Source: an uncultured Lachnospiraceae bacterium
GTDB taxonomy: Bacteria > Bacillota > Clostridia > Lachnospirales > Lachnospiraceae
Assembly: GCA_947630595.1 (NCBI GenBank)
Contig: CANRIG010000012.1
Span: 1-51,388 of the forward strand
Direction of reading: 5' to 3'
DNA length: 51,388 nt
A program made the position numbers and the translations under genes. The notes beneath the pieces are model-generated. The model saw only the letters and a list, made by a program, of their open reading frames with translations, was not told where the DNA came from and did not search any database. The number at the start of each line of letters is the position of its first letter. The first letter of the stretch is position 1. Shown here piece after piece: positions 23,641 to 32,097 of the stretch.

Positions 23641-24228
23641 ATGCAGAACACATTAACGAGAGAGGAAGCAATGAACTTGCTGAAGGAATACAATAAGGAA
23701 CCTTTTCACATTCAGCATGCGCTCACCGTGGAAGGCGTGATGCGGTGGTTTGCACAGGAGCTTGGCTATGGCGAGGATATAGATTACTGGGGCAATGTCG
23801 GCCTGCTGCATGACATTGATTTTGAGCTTTATCCGGAACAGCACTGCGTCAAGGCGCCGGAGCTGCTGCGGGCCGGCGGGGCGAGCGAGGAAATGATTTA
23901 TTCGATCTGCAGCCATGGATATGGGATTTGCAGCGAGGTTGAGCCGAAGCATGAAATGGAAAAAGTACTGTTTGCAGCGGATGAACTGACCGGCCTGATC
24001 GGCGCGGCGGCGCGGATGCGTCCGTCCAAGAGCGTGATGGACATGGAGGTTTCCAGCCTGAAAAAGAAATTTAAGGACAAGCGCTTTGCGGCCGGCTGCT
24101 CCCGCGATGTGATCCGCACGGGCGCGGAGCGCCTCGGCTGGACGCTGGAGGAGCTGATGGAGAAGACAATTCTGGCCATGCGCTCCTGCGAAGCGCAGAT
24201 CGCGGCGGAGATGGAGCAGTACGCCTGA
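23641..24228 (+). CDS. HD-domain protein (predicted phosphohydrolase)
   Basis: A 195-residue protein of the metal-dependent HD superfamily. The HD pair is H57-D58 in GLLHDIDFE, with a further histidine near 24 (FHIQHAL) and CSHGYG near residue 90. Such proteins are often annotated as hydrolases of nucleotides or related phosphates; the substrate is unknown. GGAGG lies 9 bases before the ATG. It is 28 bases upstream of the amidase gene, in the same direction. Confidence 0.82.
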   Translation: MQNTLTREEAMNLLKEYNKEPFHIQHALTVEGVMRWFAQELGYGEDIDYWGNVGLLHDIDFELYPEQHCVKAPELLRAGGASEEMIYSICSHGYGICSEVEPKHEMEKVLFAADELTGLIGAAARMRPSKSVMDMEVSSLKKKFKDKRFAAGCSRDVIRTGAERLGWTLEELMEKTILAMRSCEAQIAAEMEQYA

Positions 24229-24256
24229 GCCGATTTCGGTTAATAAGGGGGATTTC

Positions 24257-25186
24257 ATGACAAAAAACAGGAACAGAAAGAACGCATCTGCGGCAGTTTT
24301 GCTGTCTGCGGTTCTTGCGCTTGGAATGTGCGGGAGCTGTGTTTGCGGTGCGGAAAACGGGGATGCCGGAGCCGGGGAGCAGAGGGCGAAGGCGGAAGCT
24401 AAAGTGGCTGCATCGGAGGAGGAATCCGAGACAGCGAAAGGCATGGAGACGGAAACGGAACCGGAACTGAGGAAAGCCTTCAGGACGGAACTGGGAACGA
24501 TGGCCTTTGATACTGCAGCGGAATCGGAAAGCGAACCGGAAAAGAAGCCGGTGGTGGCGATCGATCCCGGTCATCAGGGCAGCGGCGCCGATTTAAGCGG
24601 CACGGAGCCGGTCGGGCCGGGCGCTTCCGAGATGAAAGCAAAGACGGCGACCGGCACGGAGGGACGTTTCAGCGGAATACCGGAGTATGAGCTGGATCTG
24701 GAGATTTCTCTTTTGCTGGAAGAAGAACTGAAAGCGCGCGGTTATGGGGTCATCATGACCAGACGCGACAACGACACGGCGCTCAGCAATTCCGAGCGGG
24801 CTTTGATGGCTTATGAGGAAGGCGGCGATATTTTCATCCGCATCCATGCAAACGGCCTGGACGACTCCAGCGTCAGCGGAGCGCTGGCAATGGTGCCTTC
24901 TCCATCCAATCCCTACGTGGGAGATCTGGCGGAGGATTCTTATCTGCTGGGAGAGTGTATTCTGGACGGCTACTGCAGCAAGGCCGGATTTGAATCGCTG
25001 GGCGTCCAGTATTATGACGACATGACCGGAATCAACTGGAGCAGGCTGCCGGTGATGATTCTGGAAATGGGCTTTATGACAAACGAGTCCGACGACCTGC
25101 GTATGGCGGATGAGACGGTTCAGCCTCTGATGGCGGAGGGCATTGCGGACGGTATTGACGATTATTTTGAGAAAAAGGGATGGTGA
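24257..25186 (+). CDS. Secreted N-acetylmuramoyl-L-alanine amidase (Amidase_3)
   Basis: A 309-residue peptidoglycan hydrolase that cleaves the bond between muramic acid and L-alanine. An N-terminal signal sequence (residues ~1-31, ending near GSCVCGAEN) is followed by an acidic linker with ETETEPE-type sequence (~32-95). The catalytic domain, about 98-309, shows zinc ligands H106 in IDPGHQG, a Glu in PEYELDLE, a His in IRIHANG, and the catalytic Glu in LEMGFMTN. ATG has AAGGGGG about 5 bases upstream. A cysteine in the signal region could be a lipobox, but the surrounding residues do not decide it. Confidence 0.9.
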   Translation: MTKNRNRKNASAAVLLSAVLALGMCGSCVCGAENGDAGAGEQRAKAEAKVAASEEESETAKGMETETEPELRKAFRTELGTMAFDTAAESESEPEKKPVVAIDPGHQGSGADLSGTEPVGPGASEMKAKTATGTEGRFSGIPEYELDLEISLLLEEELKARGYGVIMTRRDNDTALSNSERALMAYEEGGDIFIRIHANGLDDSSVSGALAMVPSPSNPYVGDLAEDSYLLGECILDGYCSKAGFESLGVQYYDDMTGINWSRLPVMILEMGFMTNESDDLRMADETVQPLMAEGIADGIDDYFEKKGW

Positions 25187-25198
25187 CGACATCCCTTT
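25174..25198 (+). terminator. Hairpin at the end of the amidase gene
   Basis: AAAGGGATG / CATCCCTTT, a perfect 9-bp stem with a 7-base loop, overlaps the stop codon. The T-tract that follows is weak. Confidence 0.6.
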
Positions 25199-25281
25199 CG
25201 GATTATGTTTTCGGGTTATTGGGAGCGTATAGAAAAATTTCTGTAAATTGAATCTTCTATGATATTGGCGCAGATACGGGA

Positions 25282-25764
25282 TTACTGCCGTATTTGCGCT
25301 CTTACCTGCATAAGAGAGAAGCCGAGCAGATTCTGGCCCTGCCATTTTTGCATATCATAACGATTGGGGTCATGCATGGACAGTCCGATTCCCCATATTT
25401 TATCGTGCACAGCGCATTCTGCCAAAACAGAAGCGCCCGTTTCTTTTAATTTTTCTCCGAGAGCTGCGGACTGAGTAAATTTTGCGAGCAAACCCTGATA
25501 TACGATGATTTGACGGACGCCGTTCCATACGACATCGTTGTATCCGGTGACCAGTCGGCCATATTGTTTGATTTTGGCGACGTTTTCCTCAGCCAGAATC
25601 TTCCGGGCAGTTTCAAAATCCTCAAACAGAGTTGCTTTGCTGTACATCATATACTGTTCCAGAGAAGAAAAGGAAAAGCCGCCAAGCTCAAAAAATGATG
25701 GATACCAGTTGCTCATCCAGCCGTTTTCCTCATCCGGATTATGAAAACAAAGGATATTGTTCAT
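25282..25764 (-). CDS. NADAR-family protein (predicted ADP-ribose/N-glycoside hydrolase, YbiA-like)
   Basis: A 160-residue NADAR domain protein over its whole length. Family signatures are visible: MSNWYPSFF, SLEQYMMYSKA (E36, K43), KIKQYGRLV, the KF/LLxTG region, LAECAVHDKIWGIGLS and GQNLLGFSLMQVR. NADAR proteins cleave N-glycosidic bonds of ADP-ribose-related compounds, and in DarT-NADAR modules they remove ADP-ribose added to guanine bases by the toxin. Here the ATG overlaps the stop of the 138-residue gene (ATGA), and a putative ADP-ribosyltransferase lies upstream, so an antitoxin-like role is a reasonable inference. Low GC relative to neighbours. Confidence 0.88.
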   Translation of the reverse strand: MNNILCFHNPDEENGWMSNWYPSFFELGGFSFSSLEQYMMYSKATLFEDFETARKILAEENVAKIKQYGRLVTGYNDVVWNGVRQIIVYQGLLAKFTQSAALGEKLKETGASVLAECAVHDKIWGIGLSMHDPNRYDMQKWQGQNLLGFSLMQVRAQIRQ

Positions 25765-26177
25765 ATTTTTCCTACTTTCTTTACTGCAAGCTCTAAATCC
25801 AGATCATGCAGGCCCGCGTAGGCCTTTTTCAGATAATCAATCGGTATTTTTTCAATCAGTTCACGGCTGGGAATATTGTAGTACCATTGGTAATAAGCGT
25901 AAAATTCACCGATCCAATCCGGAAGAAAACCTTTCAAGGCAGGACCTTTTTTGGACCGGTACCGATCAGTTTGCTGGAAATATTCCCACAGATCTTTTGC
26001 GCTCATTGTACAGACAAAGGCCTGCGTTTCGTCTATATACTGCCTTGTCCTGCTTTTCATATAAGAGCGGATAAAATCTTCTGTACTTTCGTCAGGATAT
26101 TGCAATGCCACCAAATCAAACAGCTTTCCCTGATTTTCAACGATTTCATCTAAATATGCTTTTGAATAAGCGCGCAT
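25761..26177 (-). CDS. Unknown protein between the DUF3990-like and NADAR genes
   Basis: A 138-residue, probably all-helical soluble protein that I do not recognise. It has a YLDEIVENQGKLFDLVALQY helix, an aromatic EFYAYYQWYYNI stretch and a C-terminal LHDLDLELAVKKVGK. AAGGGAG lies about 9 bases before ATG 26177. It starts 16 bases after the DUF3990-like gene and overlaps the NADAR gene by 4 bases, so stoichiometric expression is likely. An antitoxin, adaptor or chaperone are all possible; position is the only evidence. Confidence 0.75.
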   Translation of the reverse strand: MRAYSKAYLDEIVENQGKLFDLVALQYPDESTEDFIRSYMKSRTRQYIDETQAFVCTMSAKDLWEYFQQTDRYRSKKGPALKGFLPDWIGEFYAYYQWYYNIPSRELIEKIPIDYLKKAYAGLHDLDLELAVKKVGKI

Positions 26178-26193
26178 TTATTTTAAATCTCCC

Positions 26194-26841
26194 TTAAAGC
26201 AGAGTACTGAATACTTTTGTGATACGGTTACGGTCGGAATCGATCAGCCTGCGCATATTTTCCCGGGCTGTAATGTCGCGTTCGTTGTACTTTGCATTAA
26301 ATTCCTCAAAATTTACAGATGCCAGCGATTCAGAAATTTCAGTCAGGTTTTGATAGGCTTTTTTTGTCTTGAGACAGTATTGAATGCCTAAATCGCCAAG
26401 GGCAAGAAGCTCCTCTAAAATATCTGCATCCACTTCGTCCCTGACAAAGGCCTTGGCGATATAAAAATAGGAAGCATTGGCCCTCCGCCCTTTTATAATA
26501 TCATATTCTTCGGTAGAAACAGCATATTTATCTATAAACTTTTTTGAAAGCAGCCGGTAACGCCTGGAGTCAGATGCGTCGCGGTGCTTCATCAGTTCTG
26601 CAAGCCAGGACAGTACGTTTCTTTCATCAAAATCCAGTATTTTCAGATTTTCAATATTCAGTTCATACTTATGAACCCAGTCGTTTGAAGCATCCGGGCG
26701 ATAAACTGCCCATTCCCTGGCGAGCTCAAAGCTTTCGGTTAAGTAAAATCCTTTGCCATAATCGTGCTTTTCATTGCCGAGTCCGAAGGTTGGCGTAACC
26801 GCTTTATTGGAGCTTCCATGATACAAAATTATTTTTTCCAT
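26194..26841 (-). CDS. DUF3990-like protein (predicted ADP-ribosyltransferase toxin)
   Basis: A 215-residue protein whose first ~45 residues match the DUF3990 pattern: LYHGSSNKAV (Y7-H8-G9) then DYGKGFYLTE (Y33) and an alpha-helical ELAREWAVYR. The H-then-Y arrangement is that of ADP-ribosyltransferase folds that bind NAD. A helical C-terminal half (about 100-215) may carry the target specificity. It is the first gene of the three-gene minus-strand operon and has a strong promoter 75-100 bases upstream. The ribosome binding site before ATG 26841 is poor, which would keep a toxin at low level. Target unknown. Confidence 0.78.
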   Translation of the reverse strand: MEKIILYHGSSNKAVTPTFGLGNEKHDYGKGFYLTESFELAREWAVYRPDASNDWVHKYELNIENLKILDFDERNVLSWLAELMKHRDASDSRRYRLLSKKFIDKYAVSTEEYDIIKGRRANASYFYIAKAFVRDEVDADILEELLALGDLGIQYCLKTKKAYQNLTEISESLASVNFEEFNAKYNERDITARENMRRLIDSDRNRITKVFSTLL

Positions 26842-26921
26842 TATTATTTACCCGTGGTATATCTGCCGCCTGTTACAGGGGAGACACATTCTTGAATTGG
26901 GACATTGTTGTATCAAAATAT

Positions 26922-26950
26922 ATTATAATGTGCGGGGAGAACAAATACAA
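26922..26950 (-). promoter_or_regulatory. Promoter of the DUF3990 / unknown / NADAR operon
   Basis: On the minus strand TTGTAT (26950-26945), 17-base spacer, perfect TATAAT (26927-26922). The leader would be about 75 bases. Confidence 0.8.
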
Positions 26951-26971
26951 CATTTATTCCAAGTAATTATA

Positions 26972-27112
26972 GGAAACGACAAAACGATTTTCGTTTTGCT
27001 CGTTTCCCGCGCCGAATTTGTGCTGCGTAAGCAGCATATTTCCGGTGCAAATTCGTGCGCATCCCCCGGAGGGACTGTAGCAAACGGAAAATATATTTGA
27101 CGTTTGCTATAG
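26972..27112. repeat. Cluster of three consecutive perfect or near-perfect hairpins
   Basis: Hairpin 1 (26972-27007): GGAAACG, CAAAACG with CGTTTTG, CGTTTCC. Hairpin 2 (27009-27060): GCGCCGAATTTG with CAAATTCG and GCGC, enclosing GCTGC-GTAA-GCAGC. Hairpin 3 (27075-27112): CTGTAGCAAACG with CGTTTGCTATAG. It lies between the divergent promoters at 26922 and 27190. It may be a structured RNA or a small interspersed element; it carries no convincing gene. Confidence 0.75.
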
Positions 27113-27189
27113 CTTGCTTTTTATATCCTTTGCTAAAACGACAGAGAAAAAGTTCATGAAAAAAGAATGAAAATGATATCACAAAACAC

Positions 27190-27218
27190 TTGACATTTCA
27201 TCTCAAAAAGACGATAAT
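27190..27218 (+). promoter_or_regulatory. Promoter of the Ser/Thr kinase operon
   Basis: Perfect TTGACA (27190-27195), 17-base spacer, GATAAT (27213-27218). The leader is about 210 bases. Confidence 0.8.
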
Positions 27219-27281
27219 ATAAATCACAATTCATATGAATCATATCACTAAAGAAATGATATATCGAGGTTTCATCTATGC

Positions 27282-27312
27282 TGCGATCTGTCTGAAAATG
27301 ACAGACCGCAGA
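27282..27312 (+). promoter_or_regulatory. Leader hairpin of the kinase transcript
   Basis: CTGCGATCTGTC pairs with GACAGACCGCAG (one mismatch) around a 7-base loop. It stands in the middle of the long untranslated leader and could affect translation or stability. Confidence 0.45.
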
Positions 27313-27434
27313 TCAGACGAATCGTCCGTATTTCAGAGAACTATTTTGGCGTAAAGGGCAGCAGTCAGACCAGGAGAAGATGGATTTTTCAGAGAGCTTC
27401 CCGGCGAAAACTGCCTTGTGCGGGGAAAGGAGGT

Positions 27435-29426
27435 ATGTCCCTGGGTGCGGAAAGAGAAGAAATGTTTCCCGGCGCAGAAAAAAGACCGGGACATTCAGGA
27501 CGGACTGACGGGTATACGGAAAAGAGCCCGGAACCGACCCGGATCGGTGTTCATTACCAAAAGCTGCGTGAGCTCGGCAGCGGAGGAGAGGGCGCGGTTT
27601 ATCTGGTGCGGCATCTTCCCACCGGGCAGCTGCGTGCGGCGAAAATACTGAAACACGCCCTGTATCAGGACCGGCTTCATGAATTAAACATGATGAGACA
27701 GCTCAGCCATGTCTCGCTGCCCGGTGTGATTGACGTACTGGAGGAGCATGGGCAGCTGTGGCTGATTATGGAATACATCCGCGGGCGCAGCCTGGCGGAA
27801 CTTGTGCGCGAGGGCTTGCAGAGGCAGCAGATTTTTTCGATTGCAAAGCAGCTGGCGGAGGTTCTGCGGTATCTGCACACAAGACCGGCACCAATCCTGC
27901 ATCTTGATATCAAGCCCGCGAATATTCTCATTCGCCCGGACGGCAGTCTGGTTTTGATTGACTTTGGGGCGGCAGTTCAGGCGGAAAGAGCCGGTCAGGC
28001 GGGCTGTTTCGGGACGCGCGGCTTCGCTGCGCCGGAGCAGCGGACCGGCAGCGGGATTGATGTGCACGCGGATATTTACGGGTTTGGCGCGCTGATCTAT
28101 TATTGCGTTTGCGGAACAGTGCCCGCCGCCGCGGAGGATGCACGGCTGCGCTGCCTCTCCCGCCGTGCGTTCCGGATACGGGAGCTGCGGCCGGTTGTGA
28201 AGCGCTGTCTGCGGGAGGAGGCATCAAAGCGATATCCGGATTGCGGGGCTTTGTGTCGTGCACTTTCCCTGACAGAGCGGTGTTCGCGGATATGGGGCAG
28301 AGCGGGCAGGGCGGCTGCGGCGCTTGTCTTTCTGGCTGCGGCCGGGATATTTGCGCTTGCCGGTGCGGGCGGGAGTGTTTTTCAAAAGAATGGCGATGAG
28401 ATTTTCACGGAGGCTCAGGAATGCCGGCAGCTTTTAGAGATGGCGGAGGGACAGGGCTTTGCGCAGGCATTGGAGTGTTACCGGCGCGCAGCGGCACAAT
28501 GGCCGGGAGAAGCGGCGTGGTATCGGCATTTGTTGACCCGGATAGAGGCGGATTACCAGTTCAGTACGGAGGAGGAAGCGGCTGTCACGGAACTTATTTA
28601 CACAGAAATGCCCCAGGGCGGGACTGCAGCCGCGTTGCTGCAGCAGCAGGATGAGGAGGGCTACTGCGGGATTGCCTACCGGCTGGGGATTCTGTACTGG
28701 TATTTTTATGAGGGCGCGGGAGGCCGGACGGCTGCGGCGAAATGGTTTGGACAGGCTCAGCAGAAGCGGGACTGGCGGCGGGAACCGGACTGGCTGGAAT
28801 CGGCGAGGGTTCATGCCGATATTGGGAGCTATTATGAAAAGTTGGGGAAACAGGATGAAAACGGAGTCATTCAGGCGGACGGCTGGACGTTTTGGAAAGA
28901 TTTAAAGAGGCTCTGGCGGGTGCAGAAGACACTTTGGGAAGGTACTGGCAAGATAGAAGATGGAGATACCGGAGAGAACAGGGAAACGGAGGAAAACGAA
29001 GGTATAAGAAAAAGCAGGAACACGAAAAGAAACGAAGTTACGGGGAAAGATAGTCATACAAGAAAAAATAAAAGTACAGGGAAAAATAGTCATACAAGAA
29101 AAAACGAAAATACAGAAAAGAATGAGACCAGGATTAAGAACAGGTATGGGATTAAAAAGGATATGTCCATAAATACCAGTATATGCAGCCGCATTGCAGA
29201 GGAATTGCTGTCCTGCCTGATTATGCAGTCGCATGATCTACAGCTGGCGGGAGAAACGCAGGAGGGGACGAAAGAAATTCTGGAGGAGCTTGGAAACTGG
29301 CTCGACGGAGAAAACGGTTTAACGGAGACGGAAAGAAAACGGCTGTCGGAGCAGTATGAGGCTGCTGCGGCAGCGGCGGGGAGAGTGTTTGCCTTGGAAA
29401 GGGGAACGAAAGTTGAAGAGGAGTAA
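27435..29426 (+). CDS. Transmembrane Ser/Thr protein kinase with TPR/Sel1-like sensor region
   Basis: A 663-residue Hanks-type kinase. Gly-rich loop GSGGEGAVY is at 48-56, catalytic lysine K70 in AAKIL, catalytic loop HLDIKPAN with D158, DFG at 176-178, and FAAPEQR for the APE motif. A transmembrane helix follows at about 293-315. The C-terminal half has helical repeats (QALECYRRAA, AAKWFGQAQ) reminiscent of TPR/Sel1 units, then a Lys/Asn/Thr repeat tail segment (about 535-565). The start is uncertain: GGAGG ends one base before ATG 27435, too close; CTG 27441 has ideal spacing and ATG 27462 has only GGA. All leave the kinase domain intact. It begins a set of envelope genes. Confidence 0.88.
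   Translation: MSLGAEREEMFPGAEKRPGHSGRTDGYTEKSPEPTRIGVHYQKLRELGSGGEGAVYLVRHLPTGQLRAAKILKHALYQDRLHELNMMRQLSHVSLPGVIDVLEEHGQLWLIMEYIRGRSLAELVREGLQRQQIFSIAKQLAEVLRYLHTRPAPILHLDIKPANILIRPDGSLVLIDFGAAVQAERAGQAGCFGTRGFAAPEQRTGSGIDVHADIYGFGALIYYCVCGTVPAAAEDARLRCLSRRAFRIRELRPVVKRCLREEASKRYPDCGALCRALSLTERCSRIWGRAGRAAAALVFLAAAGIFALAGAGGSVFQKNGDEIFTEAQECRQLLEMAEGQGFAQALECYRRAAAQWPGEAAWYRHLLTRIEADYQFSTEEEAAVTELIYTEMPQGGTAAALLQQQDEEGYCGIAYRLGILYWYFYEGAGGRTAAAKWFGQAQQKRDWRREPDWLESARVHADIGSYYEKLGKQDENGVIQADGWTFWKDLKRLWRVQKTLWEGTGKIEDGDTGENRETEENEGIRKSRNTKRNEVTGKDSHTRKNKSTGKNSHTRKNENTEKNETRIKNRYGIKKDMSINTSICSRIAEELLSCLIMQSHDLQLAGETQEGTKEILEELGNWLDGENGLTETERKRLSEQYEAAAAAAGRVFALERGTKVEEE
29037..29125 (+). repeat. 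36-bp coding repeat in the kinase tail
   Basis: Two close 36-bp units (29037 and 29073) and a partial third, coding VTGKDSHTRKNK / STGKNSHTRKNE / NTEKNE. Diverged copies extend upstream to about 28990. Confidence 0.85.
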
Positions 29427-32034
29427 TAGAAAAAAGAGATACGGGACACATGTCTGGAAGGCTGCGGCGATTGTCTGCATGGTGCTGGCCTTGATTCTGG
29501 TGTGGGGCAGTAAGGATTTTATAAGCAGCAGGCAGTGGGCGGTGCTGGCGTCCGGGCGTACAAAGGAGATGCGGAAAGCAGGAGAACGGAAGGCCGGGAA
29601 TGCGCAGAAAAGCAGATGGAACCGCGGAAAGATACAGAAGACGACAGCCGTATTTTATACGGAAACTGAGACGGAAACAGAGAGTGAGTCAGAAAGTGAG
29701 ACAGAACAGGAATCAAAGTTAGAGGCGAAATCAGAGGCGATGGAAACTGAGTCAGGGGCAACAGAGGCAGAGCTGGAATCGGAATCAGGAACAAAACCGG
29801 AATCTGAGACAGAACCTGAATCTGGAACGACGGAACTGGAATCTGAGACAGAGCTGGAATCAGAAACATCGGAGCTGGAATCCGGGACAGAACCGGAATC
29901 TGGAACGTCGGAGCAGGAGTCAGAACCGAAATCGGAAACAGAACTGGAATCAAAGTTGGAATCAGAGCTCGAATCGGAAACGACAGAATCAGAGTCAGGT
30001 TCAGAACTAGAATCGGAATCAGAGGCAGAACCAGAAGCCGAGACAGAGCTGGAATCTGAGACAGAGTTGGAATCAGAAACAGAACTGGAATCCGAGACAG
30101 AATCGGAATCAGAACCGGAATCAGAACCAGAATCCGAGACAGAACTGGAATCGGAAACAGCAGTACCGGAGCCGGAAACACCGGAAGCGAAACCTGAGCC
30201 GAAAGAATCAGAAAAAGCGCCGGAACCCGCGGAGGACATACCGCAGACCGAACCGGCGCCGGAAAAGGTGGAGCGCGGAAAGCATTATGAGATTGTGGGC
30301 GATACAGATGCCTGGTATCGCGATGCCGGCGGACGGCTGTGGGTGCGGGCCGGCAGCAACCTGTACATCGAACCGGGGCCGAAAAGCGGCTATGACCGGA
30401 AGATCGGACGGCAGAATGTCGATGCGGACGGCGTGCTCAGCTTCCGCCTCCAGAAGACAGACCGGCAGGGAAAGATTACGGCGGTATCGGAGCTCTGTGA
30501 GGAGGCGTATTTTGTGGATCGCGAAGCCCCGGCCGCGGAGGTGTTTGCCGACGGGCTGCAGGAAAACGGCGTGATCTACGCGGCGCAGCCTGCCGCGGTG
30601 ACGGTCACCATAGCGCCGGACGGCAAGAGCGGCCTGAAACGGGCGGCCTATGCGGTCATGAAGTGCGGGAAGGACGGCGCGCTGCCGGAAAATCCGGAAG
30701 GAGCGGCGTGGACTGAGTGCGGGAGCGGGGAGCGGATTGCCATCAGTCAGGAGGGACGCTGCCAGGTTTATGTCCGGACGGAGGACTACGTGGGGAATCT
30801 GGGCTTTTTTCAAAGCGGCGTGATCTGCGTCGACGGCACGCCGCCGGAGCTCACGGTGGAGGGCGTGGGAGACCGGACCGCTAATTCCGGCAAAGTGCGC
30901 ATCCGGGTGGAAAGCAGGGACGATAATTATAAGAAAGAATCCATGCGTGTGAACGTCGCCGGATTGAATGAGGGGAAAGCGCCGGCGGCGCATCACCGGA
31001 AAGAAAGCGAAGCTGGAGCGGTGGCGGAGTATTTTGACTTTCCGAGGCAGCGCGGCTATGACGACGTTTACCGGCTGACGGTGCAGGCGGAGGACCTGGC
31101 CGGAAATGTGGCGGAAAAGGAAATGACGTTTTCGGTCAATCGTTTCGGGTCCGTCTATGACCTGTCCGAGGAGACGCGGCAGAACCTGAAGCAATACTAT
31201 CTGTCCCGGGCGGAGGATGTGGTTTTTTATGAGACGAATATCGATTATGTGGGCGAATCGAGCGTGTTCTGCCGTCGGGACGGGGAACTGCGGGAATTGA
31301 AGCGCGGCGCGGATTACCGGGTGACGATGGAGGGCGGCCGGGATTCCTGGAAACAGTATAAATATACCATCCCGGCTTCCTGCTTCGCGCGCGAAGGCGT
31401 GTATGAACTGCTGCTGGCGTCCAGCGACAGGGCAGAGAACGAAAGCGACACCGGCATACAGGAAAAGCGGGTTGTGTTTGTGCTGGACTGGTCGGCGCCC
31501 GGCTGCAGCGTGAGCGGCATAGAGCCGCAGGGCGTGTACAAGACGGATGAGGTGACGGCCCGCTTTGTGCCGCGGGACAATTTTGGAATCAGGGAGATGA
31601 AACTGTATCACAACAGCGAGGCGGTTCCCGCCGTGGCCGGGCAGGCACAGCCCGGCGAGCCGGTGGAGTTTACCCTGCATGAGGCGGAGGACTGGCAGAC
31701 CCTGCAGATGTATCTGCGCGACCGGTCGGGCAACGAATACTGGAGCGACGAGATTCCGGTGTTTGTCGGCGGACGGAAGGCCGCCGCGCCCACATACCGG
31801 AAGCTGCGTCCGAGCGCCCGCGAGCGGGCTGTGATTCCGGGCGCGGAAGAAGCCTGGCAGGCGGAAAAGAAACGGCAGCCGGATGCAGCCGCTGCTCTCT
31901 CCGGGCAGCAGAGACAATACGGGAAACGCAGGGGCGGAACAGGCCCGGCCGGCTCCTGGCTTTTCCTGACGGGCATCGTCGTTTTGTTGGGGACGGCAGC
32001 GGCATATTTCACAGGGTATCACAGGGAAAATTAG
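29413..32034 (+). CDS. Large envelope protein with Glu/Ser repeat stalk and Ig-like domains, membrane-anchored at both ends
   Basis: An 873-residue protein. An N-terminal helix (about residues 12-33) is followed by a Glu/Ser/Thr repeat stalk (about 78-265; [11 protein letters not shown] type) and an extracytoplasmic region, about 290-810, with several beta-rich, Ig-like modules marked by [32 protein letters not shown] and DWSAPGCSV, typical of bacterial Ig-like repeats. A second helix lies at about 848-866 before a short tail. The TTG at 29413 is chosen because AAAGGGG is 8 bases upstream and the membrane segment follows; it overlaps the kinase by 14 bases, implying coupling. Role unknown; it could be a structural or kinase-responsive surface protein. 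Confidence 0.78.
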   Translation: MKRSNRKKRYGTHVWKAAAIVCMVLALILVWGSKDFISSRQWAVLASGRTKEMRKAGERKAGNAQKSRWNRGKIQKTTAVFYTETETETESESESETEQESKLEAKSEAMETESGATEAELESESGTKPESETEPESGTTELESETELESETSELESGTEPESGTSEQESEPKSETELESKLESELESETTESESGSELESESEAEPEAETELESETELESETELESETESESEPESEPESETELESETAVPEPETPEAKPEPKESEKAPEPAEDIPQTEPAPEKVERGKHYEIVGDTDAWYRDAGGRLWVRAGSNLYIEPGPKSGYDRKIGRQNVDADGVLSFRLQKTDRQGKITAVSELCEEAYFVDREAPAAEVFADGLQENGVIYAAQPAAVTVTIAPDGKSGLKRAAYAVMKCGKDGALPENPEGAAWTECGSGERIAISQEGRCQVYVRTEDYVGNLGFFQSGVICVDGTPPELTVEGVGDRTANSGKVRIRVESRDDNYKKESMRVNVAGLNEGKAPAAHHRKESEAGAVAEYFDFPRQRGYDDVYRLTVQAEDLAGNVAEKEMTFSVNRFGSVYDLSEETRQNLKQYYLSRAEDVVFYETNIDYVGESSVFCRRDGELRELKRGADYRVTMEGGRDSWKQYKYTIPASCFAREGVYELLLASSDRAENESDTGIQEKRVVFVLDWSAPGCSVSGIEPQGVYKTDEVTARFVPRDNFGIREMKLYHNSEAVPAVAGQAQPGEPVEFTLHEAEDWQTLQMYLRDRSGNEYWSDEIPVFVGGRKAAAPTYRKLRPSARERAVIPGAEEAWQAEKKRQPDAAAALSGQQRQYGKRRGGTGPAGSWLFLTGIVVLLGTAAAYFTGYHREN
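29660..30190 (+). repeat. Degenerate Glu/Ser/Thr coding repeat
   Basis: About 530 bases of GAATC(T/G/C)GAGACAGAA-like units, mainly 6-, 12- and 18-bp periods, coding ESETELESE and variants. It forms the stalk of the large envelope protein. Confidence 0.9.
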
Positions 32035-32042
32035 ACTTTTCA

Positions 32043-32071
32043 TAGACTTTTTTCGACGACTGTGTTATGAT
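32043..32071 (+). promoter_or_regulatory. Candidate promoter of the YARHG protein gene
   Basis: TAGACT (32043-32048), 17-base spacer, TATGAT (32066-32071), 26 bases before the ATG. It would let the last three envelope genes be expressed apart from the kinase. Confidence 0.55.
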
Positions 32072-32097
32072 GCTTCGTAAAGGGGTGAGTATAAACA

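Noticed and set aside
27418-27651. Separate small ORF at the kinase start in another frame
   Set aside because: Lacks a ribosome binding site and overlaps the kinase domain, which is certain.
30208-32043. 611-codon minus-strand frame opposite the Ig-like protein
   Set aside because: Arg/His-rich antisense shadow with no domain or ribosome binding site.
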